Positions 1-5,183 of a DNA stretch of 5,183 nucleotides are shown in pieces. Numbering within the stretch: the first letter of the stretch is position 1; the number at the start of each line of letters is the position of its first letter. The notes beneath the pieces are model-generated. The model was given only the letters and a program-made list of their open reading frames with translations, had not been told where the DNA came from and searched no databases. Both the position numbers and the translations under genes were made by a program. This stretch comes from Colimorpha sp045598945 (GTDB lineage: Bacteria; Bacteroidota; Bacteroidia; Bacteroidales; P3). The stretch is taken from assembly GCA_045598945.1 (NCBI GenBank), contig JAZRVD010000165.1, positions 1 through 5,183 of the forward strand, written 5' to 3'.

Positions 1-896
1 ACTATCCCGATGGCGACACCATGTGCAGCGCCCAGTTTAGCAATATCAGCTATCACGACCTTGTGCGACGCTATGGCAAAGAGGCTGTAGAGGCCGACAG
101 GGTCTACGACGCTTATGGCAACCGTATAGAGATTGGCAAGATACGTGTACGTCCTGTCGACAAGCGCGAGAACTTTATCAAGCGTTGCATAGGTCTGCCT
201 GGCGACAACCTCCAGATTGTCGACCAGCAGGTGTATATCGATGGCAAGCCTATCGAAAACCCTGAAAACCTTCAGTTCACCTACACTGTTTATTTCAAAT
301 CTGGTCTTGCCGACCAATATGCTGTTCTCGACCAGCTTGGCGTTAGCAAAGAAGACATAGAGATAGCTTTTGCCAGGATGTATTATAATGGCGATGATTT
401 AGAGCTGCCGTTGTCGCGCAGCAAGGCACAGCAGCTCGCCGCACGTTATGATGTCGACAGCGTGGTCGCCAAGGTCTATCCTGCTGGCTACAACAGCTTC
501 GACATCTATCCTCACGACACCAGCCATTATATGTGGAGCATCGACAACTACGGCCCTGTGCATATCCCCGCCGCAGGCGATGTGCTGCCGATCAACGACT
601 CCACGTTGTCGCTATACAGCCGCATTATTACAGCATACGAAGGCAACACCCTTGAGCTGCGCAATGGCCAGTATATTATCAATGGCGAGCCGGCAACGAC
701 TTATACCGTCAAGAAAAACTATTATTGGATGATGGGCGACACCCGCCACAATAGCGCCGACAGCCGCTACTGGGGCTTTGTGCCGGAAGACCATATACTT
801 GGCAAGGCAAAGACCATACTGTGGTCATACGACAAGGACCACAAACGTATACGCTGGAACCGCTTTATGCGCAGTGCGCAGCAGATGTGCGAATAA
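1..896 (+). CDS. lepB: Signal peptidase I, 3' part (5' end outside window)
   Basis: Membrane-bound serine endopeptidase (family S26) that removes signal peptides from proteins exported across the inner membrane. The frame is already open at base 3 and reads YPDGDT before the first in-window ATG (21), so that ATG is internal and the gene begins upstream. Counting from that Met, the general-base lysine is K54 in FIKRCIGLPGD (box D, codon 180-182). Box E is MMGDTRHNSADSR (residues 237-249, nt 729-767), followed by WGFVPEDHILGKA. The nucleophilic serine (SMxPT-type motif) and the N-terminal membrane anchor must lie upstream of the window. About 175 residues separate boxes D and E, more than in E. 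coli LepB and far more than in Bacillus SipS; long interiors are usual for Bacteroidota enzymes. radA starts 22 bp downstream, suggesting cotranscription. Family assignment is secure. Confidence 0.95.
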   Translation, partial: YPDGDTMCSAQFSNISYHDLVRRYGKEAVEADRVYDAYGNRIEIGKIRVRPVDKRENFIKRCIGLPGDNLQIVDQQVYIDGKPIENPENLQFTYTVYFKSGLADQYAVLDQLGVSKEDIEIAFARMYYNGDDLELPLSRSKAQQLAARYDVDSVVAKVYPAGYNSFDIYPHDTSHYMWSIDNYGPVHIPAAGDVLPINDSTLSLYSRIITAYEGNTLELRNGQYIINGEPATTYTVKKNYYWMMGDTRHNSADSRYWGFVPEDHILGKAKTILWSYDKDHKRIRWNRFMRSAQQMCE

Positions 897-918
897 GGGT
901 TAATCAATAATCATCACA

Positions 919-2286
919 GTGGCAAAGACCAAATCATACTACTATTGTCGCGAGTGCGGCTACCAGTCAAGCTCATGGCTTGGACGCTGTCCGGAGTGTG
1001 GCAAGTGGAACACCTTTGAGCAGGAGGTGGTGCAAGCCGAGACGCCAGCAAGGACAGCAGCGTCGGTGCAAGGTGTGCCGCAGTCGTCGCCCAAGCTCAT
1101 ACATCAGGTCTCCTATAGCGAGACGCAGCGCATACCTACGCGTTGCAACGAATTCGACAGGGTGCTTGGCGGCGGCATAGTACCAGGCAGCCTTGTGTTG
1201 CTTGGCGGCGAACCAGGCATAGGCAAGAGTACCCTGCTGTTGCAGACGGCACTCTCTATCGTCGACCACAAGGTGCTATATGTCAGTGGCGAAGAAAGCG
1301 AACAGCAGATAAGGATGCGTGCCGACCGAGTGGGTTTCCATAGCGACCAGTGCTTTGTGGTCAGCGAGACCGTTACACAGCGCATCTTCGAGCATGTCGA
1401 GGCAATAAAGCCTCAGCTGCTGGTGGTCGACTCCATACAGACTATCTGTACAGGCACTATCGACTCTTCGGCAGGCAGCGTCTCGCAGATACGCGAGTGT
1501 ACTGCCGAGTTTCAACGCTATGCCAAAAGCACCGGCGTGCCGGTCATGCTTATAGGTCATATCACCAAAGACGGCACATTGGCAGGCCCCAAGATAATGG
1601 AGCATATTGTCGATGCCGTATTGCAGTTTGAAGGCGACCGCAACTATGGCTATCGCATACTCAGGGCTCTGAAAAATCGTTTTGGCTCTACTGCCGAGCT
1701 GGGCATCTTTGAGATGGTAGGCAACGGTTTGCAGGAGGTGCCAAATCCTTCGGAGTTTCTACTTGGTCAGCGCGACGAGACGCTTAGTGGCTCGGCTGTC
1801 GCCGCCACCCTCGAAGGTGCACGCCCTATGTTTATTGAAGTGCAGTCGTTAGTGTCGTCGGCAGTCTACGGCACTCCGCAGCGCAACGCCAACGGCTTCG
1901 ACATGCGGAGGCTCTCCATGCTTCTCGCAGTGCTTGAGAAACGTTGCGGCTTCAAGCTTGGCGCCAAAGACGTATTCCTCAACATTGCCGGCGGCATGCG
2001 TGTCGGCGATCCAGCCATGGACATGGCTGTGGCGTGCGCCATCCTCTCAAGCAACGTTGATATACCCATCTCGCCGAGTATCTGCTTTGCCGCCGAGCTG
2101 GGACTAAGTGGCGAGGTGCGTCCCGTAAGTCGTGTAGAGCAGCGCATTGCTGAAGCATCGAGGCTTGGCTTTGAAAAAATCTATATCTCCAAATACAACC
2201 TGCGAGGCCTCGACACCTCTCGTTACTCTATAGAAATTGTTGCTGTTAGTGTAATAGAAGAGGCTTTTCGTGCGCTTTTTGCATAA
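919..2286 (+). CDS. radA: DNA repair protein RadA (Sms)
   Basis: RecA-related ATPase that promotes branch migration and processing of recombination intermediates in the cytosol. All family parts are present in 455 residues, the usual length. They are a zinc finger (C10, C13, C24, C27), Walker A GGEPGIGKST (96-105), Walker B LLVVDS (167-172), the diagnostic RadA motif KNRFG (252-256), and a C-terminal Lon-protease-like domain (about 290-455). In that domain the GDPAMDMAVA segment (363-372) has no serine where Lon has its catalytic one, so it should be non-proteolytic, as is normal for RadA. The start is GTG at 919: the frame has a stop at 901-903, no ATG lies between, the next in-frame Met falls far beyond the zinc finger, and MAKTKSYYYC matches the usual RadA N-terminus. 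It follows lepB by 22 bp, so an operon is likely. Confidence 0.97.
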   Translation: MAKTKSYYYCRECGYQSSSWLGRCPECGKWNTFEQEVVQAETPARTAASVQGVPQSSPKLIHQVSYSETQRIPTRCNEFDRVLGGGIVPGSLVLLGGEPGIGKSTLLLQTALSIVDHKVLYVSGEESEQQIRMRADRVGFHSDQCFVVSETVTQRIFEHVEAIKPQLLVVDSIQTICTGTIDSSAGSVSQIRECTAEFQRYAKSTGVPVMLIGHITKDGTLAGPKIMEHIVDAVLQFEGDRNYGYRILRALKNRFGSTAELGIFEMVGNGLQEVPNPSEFLLGQRDETLSGSAVAATLEGARPMFIEVQSLVSSAVYGTPQRNANGFDMRRLSMLLAVLEKRCGFKLGAKDVFLNIAGGMRVGDPAMDMAVACAILSSNVDIPISPSICFAAELGLSGEVRPVSRVEQRIAEASRLGFEKIYISKYNLRGLDTSRYSIEIVAVSVIEEAFRALFA

Positions 2287-2297
2287 CTTTTTTGTTA

Positions 2298-2335
2298 AAA
2301 AAATATTTTTTCTTGCAATAGAATGCAATATTTTT
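2298..2335 (+). terminator. Weak A/T-rich dyads after radA, possible terminator
   Basis: Two inverted repeats lie in the 100-bp spacer between radA and the PPIase gene. The first is a perfect 14-bp palindrome of six A, TA, six T (2298-2311). The second is TTGCA (2313-2317) and TGCAA (2324-2328) around a 6-nt loop, followed by TATTTTT. The hairpins are short and A/T-rich, so intrinsic termination would be weak. They may simply reflect the A/T bias of Bacteroidota intergenic DNA. I found no good TAnnTTTG plus -33 TTTG pair in this spacer, although the PPIase gene presumably has a promoter here. Confidence 0.25.
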
Positions 2336-2386
2336 AGTTAATATTATACAAAAATAACAAAACACCTACTTTTTACTTTTATAACT

Positions 2387-2836
2387 ATGCAAGCAGAAAT
2401 TAAAACAGATCGTGGCACAATGGTGGTAGAGTTGTATGAAAAGGAAGTGCCAGGCACTGTTGCCAACTTCGTTACACTGGCTCAGAAAGGTTTTTACAAC
2501 GGTCTACGTTTCCATCGTGTTATACCAGGCTTCGTCATTCAAGGCGGATGTCCCTTCAGTCGCAATGTGGGCGACCATCGCGTAGGCTCAGGCGGACCGG
2601 GATACACTATCAAGTGCGAGACTTCGGCACCATTGCAACATCACGACCGTGGCGTGCTGTCTATGGCACATGCTGGCAAAGACACCGGTGGCTCGCAGTT
2701 TTTTATCTGCCACAACCGTCAAAATACTCAGCATCTCGACGGCGTGCATACTTGCTTTGGCAAAGTTGTTGAAGGTCTCGATATCATCGACCAGATACGC
2801 GCCAACGACCTTATAGAAAGTATCACTATCAAATAA
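2387..2836 (+). CDS. Cyclophilin-type peptidyl-prolyl cis-trans isomerase, cytosolic
   Basis: Catalyses cis-trans isomerisation of X-Pro bonds and so assists protein folding. The 149-residue protein is a single cyclophilin domain without signal peptide, lipobox or membrane segment, so it should be cytosolic. Family motifs occur in order: NFVTLAQKGFYNGLRFHRVIPGFVIQGG (27-54, quoted here as NFVTLAQKGFYNG then LRFHRVIPGFVIQGG) with catalytic Arg44; GSGGPGYTIKCE (67-78); GGSQFFI (101-107); and HLDGVHTCFGKVVEG (116-130). The position equivalent to human CypA Trp121, which matters for cyclosporin binding, is His116 here. The loop CPFSRNVGDHRV (55-66) replaces the shorter GDPTGTG-type loop of many bacterial cyclophilins. 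The ATG at 2387 is the natural start because MQAEIKTDRGTMVVELY begins directly with the first beta strand. A strong terminator follows 11 bp after the stop, so this gene appears to end its transcription unit. Confidence 0.95.
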   Translation: MQAEIKTDRGTMVVELYEKEVPGTVANFVTLAQKGFYNGLRFHRVIPGFVIQGGCPFSRNVGDHRVGSGGPGYTIKCETSAPLQHHDRGVLSMAHAGKDTGGSQFFICHNRQNTQHLDGVHTCFGKVVEGLDIIDQIRANDLIESITIK

Positions 2837-2847
2837 CAAAGTAATAG

Positions 2848-2886
2848 GGCAATGCGGTCTCTGTCGGACTGTATTGCCATTTTCTT
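2848..2886 (+). terminator. Intrinsic terminator after the PPIase gene
   Basis: A 13-bp stem with three G-T wobbles pairs 2848-2860 with 2866-2878 around the 5-nt loop CTGTC. The outer six pairs, GGCAAT with ATTGCC, are perfect. The T-rich stretch TTTTCTT (2880-2886) follows the stem. Its place 11 bp after the PPIase stop fits rho-independent termination. The stem also contains the ATG at 2852 that opens the longest in-frame reading of the response regulator, which argues against that start. Confidence 0.75.
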
Positions 2887-2888
2887 AT

Positions 2889-2926
2889 CTTTACAGGCTT
2901 GTAAAGGTTATTTTATTGAGAATAAC
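2889..2926. promoter_or_regulatory. Two abutting inverted repeats before the response regulator
   Basis: CTTTACA (2889-2895) and TGTAAAG (2900-2906) form a perfect 7-bp dyad with spacer GGCT. It is followed without a gap by GTTATT (2907-2912) and AATAAC (2921-2926), a perfect 6-bp dyad with an 8-nt spacer that ends 3 bp before the ATG at 2930. TATCTTTA (2886-2893) resembles the Bacteroidota -7 motif TAnnTTTG in 7 of 8 positions, but I see no TTTG at a suitable distance upstream. The dyads could be operators, for example for autoregulation, or 5'-UTR hairpins affecting translation initiation. Both readings are inference. Confidence 0.35.
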
Positions 2927-2929
2927 ACT

Positions 2930-3628
2930 ATGAACTTAGGTATTAAACTTCTTGTCGCCGAAGACGACCCCAATTTAGGTCTTATCCTCAAAACTTTCCT
3001 TACGCAGAAAGGCTTTACTGTCTATTTGGCAACTGATGGCGAAGAGGCTGTTCGTGCTCATCAATACGAAGATATCGACGCCTGCCTGCTCGACGTGATG
3101 ATGCCTATCAAAGATGGTTTTACTGTTGCTCAGGAAATCCGCACTGTCGACAAGCGTATTCCTATAATCTTCATCACAGCTAAAAATCTTGAGTCCGATG
3201 TACTCCGAGGTTTCTCTGTAGGCGCCGACGACTATATCACTAAGCCTTTCAGCATGGAGGAGCTACTCGCTCGTCTCAACGCTACTATGCGTCGCACTTT
3301 TGACGATGGCAAGCCTGAAAAGAATATCTTCCGTATGGGCTCTATAGTCTTTGACTACGGACATCGCAAGATGACCTGCGGCGACAACACACGCGTGCTT
3401 ACTTCGCGTGAGGCCGACTTGCTGCGCCTTTTCGCTGTCAATTTCAACCAAGTCGTTGAACGTAGCGTCGCACTTCAGCGTATATGGAAAAATGAAGATT
3501 TCTTTGCCGCTCGCAGCATGGATGTCTACATCACCAAACTCCGCAAATATCTTTCTGTCGACCCTTCTATCAAGATACTTAACATACATAGTATCGGCTT
3601 CAAACTTACCAAAGTTGACGAAAACTGA
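2930..3628 (+). CDS. rprY: OmpR/PhoB-family response regulator, RprY-like
   Basis: DNA-binding transcription regulator of a two-component system. Residues 1-122 are a receiver domain with acidic pocket E11/D12/D13, phospho-acceptor D55 in LLDVMMP, switch T83 in FITAK, K105 in ITKPFSMEELLAR and the interface stretch around GADDYITKPF. Residues about 133-228 are a winged helix, with the recognition helix in ARSMDVYITKLRKYL and the wing in NIHSIGFKL. The whole sequence closely resembles, from memory, Bacteroides RprY. I chose ATG 2930 (232 residues): an in-frame ATG at 2852 would add 26 residues lying inside a terminator hairpin, and MNLGIKLLVAEDD is the normal receiver N-terminus. No histidine kinase adjoins it in the window: the PPIase gene is upstream and a hydrolase downstream. 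In B. fragilis rprX is next to rprY, while Porphyromonas gingivalis RprY is described as an orphan. The symbol is by similarity only. Confidence 0.9.
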   Translation: MNLGIKLLVAEDDPNLGLILKTFLTQKGFTVYLATDGEEAVRAHQYEDIDACLLDVMMPIKDGFTVAQEIRTVDKRIPIIFITAKNLESDVLRGFSVGADDYITKPFSMEELLARLNATMRRTFDDGKPEKNIFRMGSIVFDYGHRKMTCGDNTRVLTSREADLLRLFAVNFNQVVERSVALQRIWKNEDFFAARSMDVYITKLRKYLSVDPSIKILNIHSIGFKLTKVDEN

Positions 3629-3632
3629 TTTT

Positions 3633-3657
3633 TTTGACTCTTCTGTCTGTATCTTTG
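3633..3657 (+). promoter_or_regulatory. Possible promoter with TAnnTTTG -7 motif
   Basis: TATCTTTG (3650-3657) matches the Bacteroidota -7 consensus TAnnTTTG exactly. A TTTG (3633-3636) lies upstream, but the 13-nt spacing is shorter than the roughly 19-21 nt usual for the -33 element, so the match is imperfect. If used, transcription would begin near 3664 and give a leader of about 97 nt before the hydrolase gene, containing the hairpin at 3711-3736. Confidence 0.3.
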
Positions 3658-3674
3658 ATAATATAGCACAACAG

Positions 3675-3764
3675 ATGCGGGTAGTTAATAATTTTTTTTT
3701 ATCTCCATATAAGCACGAGGTCTCATCTTCGTGCTTTTGGTATTTTAAGCTTCTATCTTCTTGA
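3675..3764 (+). CDS. Possible 29-codon leader peptide overlapping the next start
   Basis: ATG 3675 opens a 29-codon frame rich in Phe, Tyr, Trp and Ser (for example NNFFLSPY and SSCFWYFKLL). Its TGA (3762-3764) overlaps the TTG start of the hydrolase gene as TTGA. It runs through a nine-T tract (3692-3700) and the hairpin at 3711-3736. The arrangement resembles translational coupling or a leader peptide, but an open frame this short can arise by chance and I know no homologue. No codon-bias or conservation evidence is visible. Confidence 0.12.
   Translation: MRVVNNFFLSPYKHEVSSSCFWYFKLLSS
3711..3746 (+). terminator. Terminator-like hairpin after the response regulator
   Basis: AAGCACGAGG (3711-3720) pairs with CTTCGTGCTT (3727-3736) over 10 bp, with one G-T wobble, around the loop TCTCAT. 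It is followed by TTGGTATTTT; counting the stem's own last two bases, four T's run through 3738. It is well placed to end response-regulator transcription 83 bp after that stop. It also lies only 24 nt before the TTG start of the hydrolase gene, leaving almost no room for a promoter in between. The downstream gene would therefore need read-through or a promoter upstream of the hairpin. Confidence 0.6.
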
Positions 3765-4528
3765 AACTAATCTTTCTCGGTACAGGCACCTCTATGGGAG
3801 TCCCTGTCATTGCTTGCCCTTGCAACGTGTGCCATTCAGCCGACTGGCACGACAGACGTCTGCGTACCGCCGCCTTGCTCGAGACCGACGAGGGGGCGAA
3901 TATATTGTTTGACATTGGCCCTGACTTTCGCGAGCAGATGCTGCGCCATAAAGTGGACCATCTCGACGCAATACTCATCACTCATCCTCACCGCGACCAT
4001 CTTGGTGGTATAGATGATGTGCGCGCCTTCAACTATATACAGTCGGCACCTATGCAGGTCTTTGGCAACGAGGTTACGGTCAACGCACTACATCGCGACT
4101 ACGGCTATATCTTCGCTCCGCATCCTCACGACGGCTTGCCCGAAGTATCTTTGCACCTTCTCAATGGCGACACCATGTTCTCGGCAGGCGGCGTGGAGGT
4201 GATGCCTGTCAAGGCTATGCACAAGGACATGCCAGTGTTAGGCTATCGTGTAGGCAAACTGGTATATATCACCGATGCCAACTATATATCGTCTCAAGAA
4301 AAAGCAAAGATAAAAGGATGCCACACATTGGTCGTCAACGCTTTGCGACAGACCAAGCACCCGTCTCATTTCTCATTGCCCGAAGCCTTGCAACTTATAG
4401 AGGAGGTGGCACCCGTGCAAGCTTTCATCACACATATCAGCCACGAGATGGGCTTTTACGAAGATATATCAAAACTCTTGCCTCCCAATGTCAAATTGTC
4501 ATACGACGGCCTGGAAATAAATATATAA
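3761..4528 (+). CDS. PhnP-like metallo-beta-lactamase-fold hydrolase
   Basis: Metal-dependent hydrolase of the PhnP group, whose E. coli member opens cyclic ribose phosphates in phosphonate breakdown; the substrate here is unknown. The 255 residues begin KLIFLGTGTSMGVPVIACPC, the typical N-terminal strand and loop. The metal site is THPHRDHLGG (H75, H77, D79, H80), with H154, D172 (ITDANYIS) and H225 as further expected ligands. C19, C21, C24 and H228 match the extra structural zinc site of PhnP. H200 and H203 (TKHPSHFS) lie where PhnP has an active-site His. The start is TTG 3761: the frame has a stop at 3746-3748 and no ATG or GTG between, while the first in-frame ATG (Met12) would remove the conserved GTGTS strand. 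No other phn gene is in the window. A glycosyltransferase gene starts 19 bp downstream, so the two probably share a transcript. Confidence 0.88.
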   Translation: MKLIFLGTGTSMGVPVIACPCNVCHSADWHDRRLRTAALLETDEGANILFDIGPDFREQMLRHKVDHLDAILITHPHRDHLGGIDDVRAFNYIQSAPMQVFGNEVTVNALHRDYGYIFAPHPHDGLPEVSLHLLNGDTMFSAGGVEVMPVKAMHKDMPVLGYRVGKLVYITDANYISSQEKAKIKGCHTLVVNALRQTKHPSHFSLPEALQLIEEVAPVQAFITHISHEMGFYEDISKLLPPNVKLSYDGLEINI

Positions 4529-4547
4529 CTATTAATTTCTTGTAGCT

Positions 4548-5183
4548 ATGCACATACATATCGTAGCTTTCAACATACCGTATCCCGCCGACTATGGCGG
4601 CGTTATCGACATATATTATCGTCTGCGTGCCTTGCATGCCATGCAGGTCTCTATAACTCTGCATTGTTACGCCTACGGCAGGAGTGAGAGCGATGAGCTG
4701 TTGAAATATTGCGACGAGGTGTATTACTATCAGCGCGACATGTCGCTATGGCGACAGATAGATTGCAAACCCTTTATTGTCAGCAGTCGTCGTAGCGAGG
4801 CATTGTTGCAAAACATCTGCAAGGATAGCGACCCAGTGCTATTTGAAGGCGTGCATTGCACCTATTGGCTGCAGCACTTGCGCAGCCTCTTCCCTTGTCG
4901 TGTACTCCTGTTGCGCGCTCACAATGTAGAACAACACTATTACAGGCTGCTGGCGCGTGGAGAGCGCAATCCATTCAAGCATATTTTCTTTCTTCTTGAA
5001 GCCCTTAAGCTTCGCTGTTTCGAGAAGGTGGCTATACACGCCTCTGCCGTGCTTGCCGTTACTGATGCCGATGCCGCTTTTTTCAAAGCCATAGGGTGTG
5101 GCAAGGTTATAACAATGCCTTCATCTCATCTCAAAGTCTCCAATGGTTGTGTGGCAGATACGATGTCAAATACTTCAAAGCCA
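4548..5183 (+). CDS. Glycosyltransferase, GT4-like, N-terminal part (3' end outside window)
   Basis: Probable sugar transferase for surface polysaccharide or glycoprotein glycan, acting at the cytosolic face of the inner membrane. Starting at ATG 4548 the frame stays open for 212 codons to the right edge. It begins MHIHIVAFNIPYPADYGG and continues VIDIYYRLRALHAMQVSITL, a beta strand, glycine-rich loop and helix typical of GT-B donor/acceptor domains and familiar from Bacteroidota glycosyltransferases. Further family-like segments are VLFEGVHCTYWLQHL (about 98-112), LLLRAHNVEQHYYRLLARGE (120-139) and AVLAVTDADAAFF (about 169-181). The C-terminal nucleotide-sugar-binding half with its E(x7)E motif is outside the window, so donor and acceptor cannot be named. 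It follows the PhnP-like gene by 19 bp, without a terminator, and is likely cotranscribed. The exact GT family is inferred from the N-terminal half only. Confidence 0.82.
   Translation, partial: MHIHIVAFNIPYPADYGGVIDIYYRLRALHAMQVSITLHCYAYGRSESDELLKYCDEVYYYQRDMSLWRQIDCKPFIVSSRRSEALLQNICKDSDPVLFEGVHCTYWLQHLRSLFPCRVLLLRAHNVEQHYYRLLARGERNPFKHIFFLLEALKLRCFEKVAIHASAVLAVTDADAAFFKAIGCGKVITMPSSHLKVSNGCVADTMSNTSKP

Noticed and set aside
10..24. A 15-bp exact repeat, ATGGCGACACCATGT, in lepB and again near 4164-4178 in the hydrolase gene
   Set aside because: Both copies encode a GDTM tetrapeptide in the same codon style inside unrelated genes, so shared codon preference explains it.
21..896. ATG 21 as the start of the signal peptidase gene
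   Set aside because: The frame is open upstream and encodes YPDGDT, conserved family sequence. Starting at 21 would leave the enzyme without its catalytic serine and membrane anchor.
2852..2929. A 26-residue N-terminal extension of the response regulator with a lipobox-like stretch (IAIFLSLQAC)
   Set aside because: It begins inside the stem of a good intrinsic terminator and crosses the two dyads. Response regulators are cytosolic, and the receiver domain starts naturally at ATG 2930.
157..3562. Frequent GTCGAC hexamers across several genes
   Set aside because: They follow from common use of GTC and GAC codons for Val-Asp pairs and are not spaced or oriented like a functional motif.
3612..3635. 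Possible terminator formed by AGTT/AACT followed by seven T's at the response regulator stop
   Set aside because: The stem is only four A/T-rich base pairs and would not be stable; the hairpin at 3711-3736 is far better.
3408..3764. A 118-codon + strand frame overlapping the end of the response regulator gene
   Set aside because: Most of it is an out-of-frame shadow of the regulator's winged-helix region. Only the tail from ATG 3675 lies in non-coding DNA, and that is listed separately at low confidence.
4780..5039. Two overlapping minus-strand frames of 64 and 66 codons near the right end
   Set aside because: They lie entirely antisense to the glycosyltransferase frame, which has clear family motifs; they show no recognisable domain.

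Overview
The window comes from a Bacteroidota chromosome, most likely order Bacteroidales. The reasons are a signal peptidase I with the long interior typical of that phylum, a response regulator that reads like Bacteroides/Porphyromonas RprY, the absence of Shine-Dalgarno sequences with A/T-rich stretches before the starts instead, and a TAnnTTTG-type -7 motif. All six recognisable genes lie on the + strand. I see no mobile element, RNA gene, CRISPR array or phage gene; this is core chromosomal territory.

Layout. (1) 1-896: the 3' part of lepB, cut by the left edge so that the catalytic serine is outside the window. (2) 919-2286: complete radA with a GTG start, 22 bp after lepB and probably cotranscribed. 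(3) 2287-2386: an A/T-rich spacer with weak dyads. (4) 2387-2836: a small cytosolic cyclophilin-type peptidyl-prolyl isomerase, ending at a good intrinsic terminator (2848-2886). (5) 2930-3628: an OmpR-family response regulator close to RprY, preceded by two abutting inverted repeats and with no histidine kinase beside it in this window. (6) 3629-3760: a spacer with a possible promoter, a possible 29-codon leader ORF and a terminator-like hairpin. (7) 3761-4528: a PhnP-like metallo-beta-lactamase-fold hydrolase with an apparent TTG start. (8) 4548-5183: the N-terminal 212 codons of a GT4-like glycosyltransferase, running off the right edge.

The genes do not form one pathway. They are housekeeping functions: protein export (LepB), recombination and repair (RadA), protein folding (PPIase), signal transduction (RprY-like), phosphodiester or related hydrolysis (PhnP-like) and surface glycan synthesis (glycosyltransferase). 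lepB-radA and the hydrolase-glycosyltransferase pair look like two-gene transcription units. The PPIase and the response regulator look like separate units divided by hairpins.

I found no convincing undescribed system. The least explained sequence is in the two spacers flanking the response regulator: the tandem dyads at 2889-2926 and the leader arrangement at 3650-3764, where a short ORF's stop overlaps the TTG start of the next gene.
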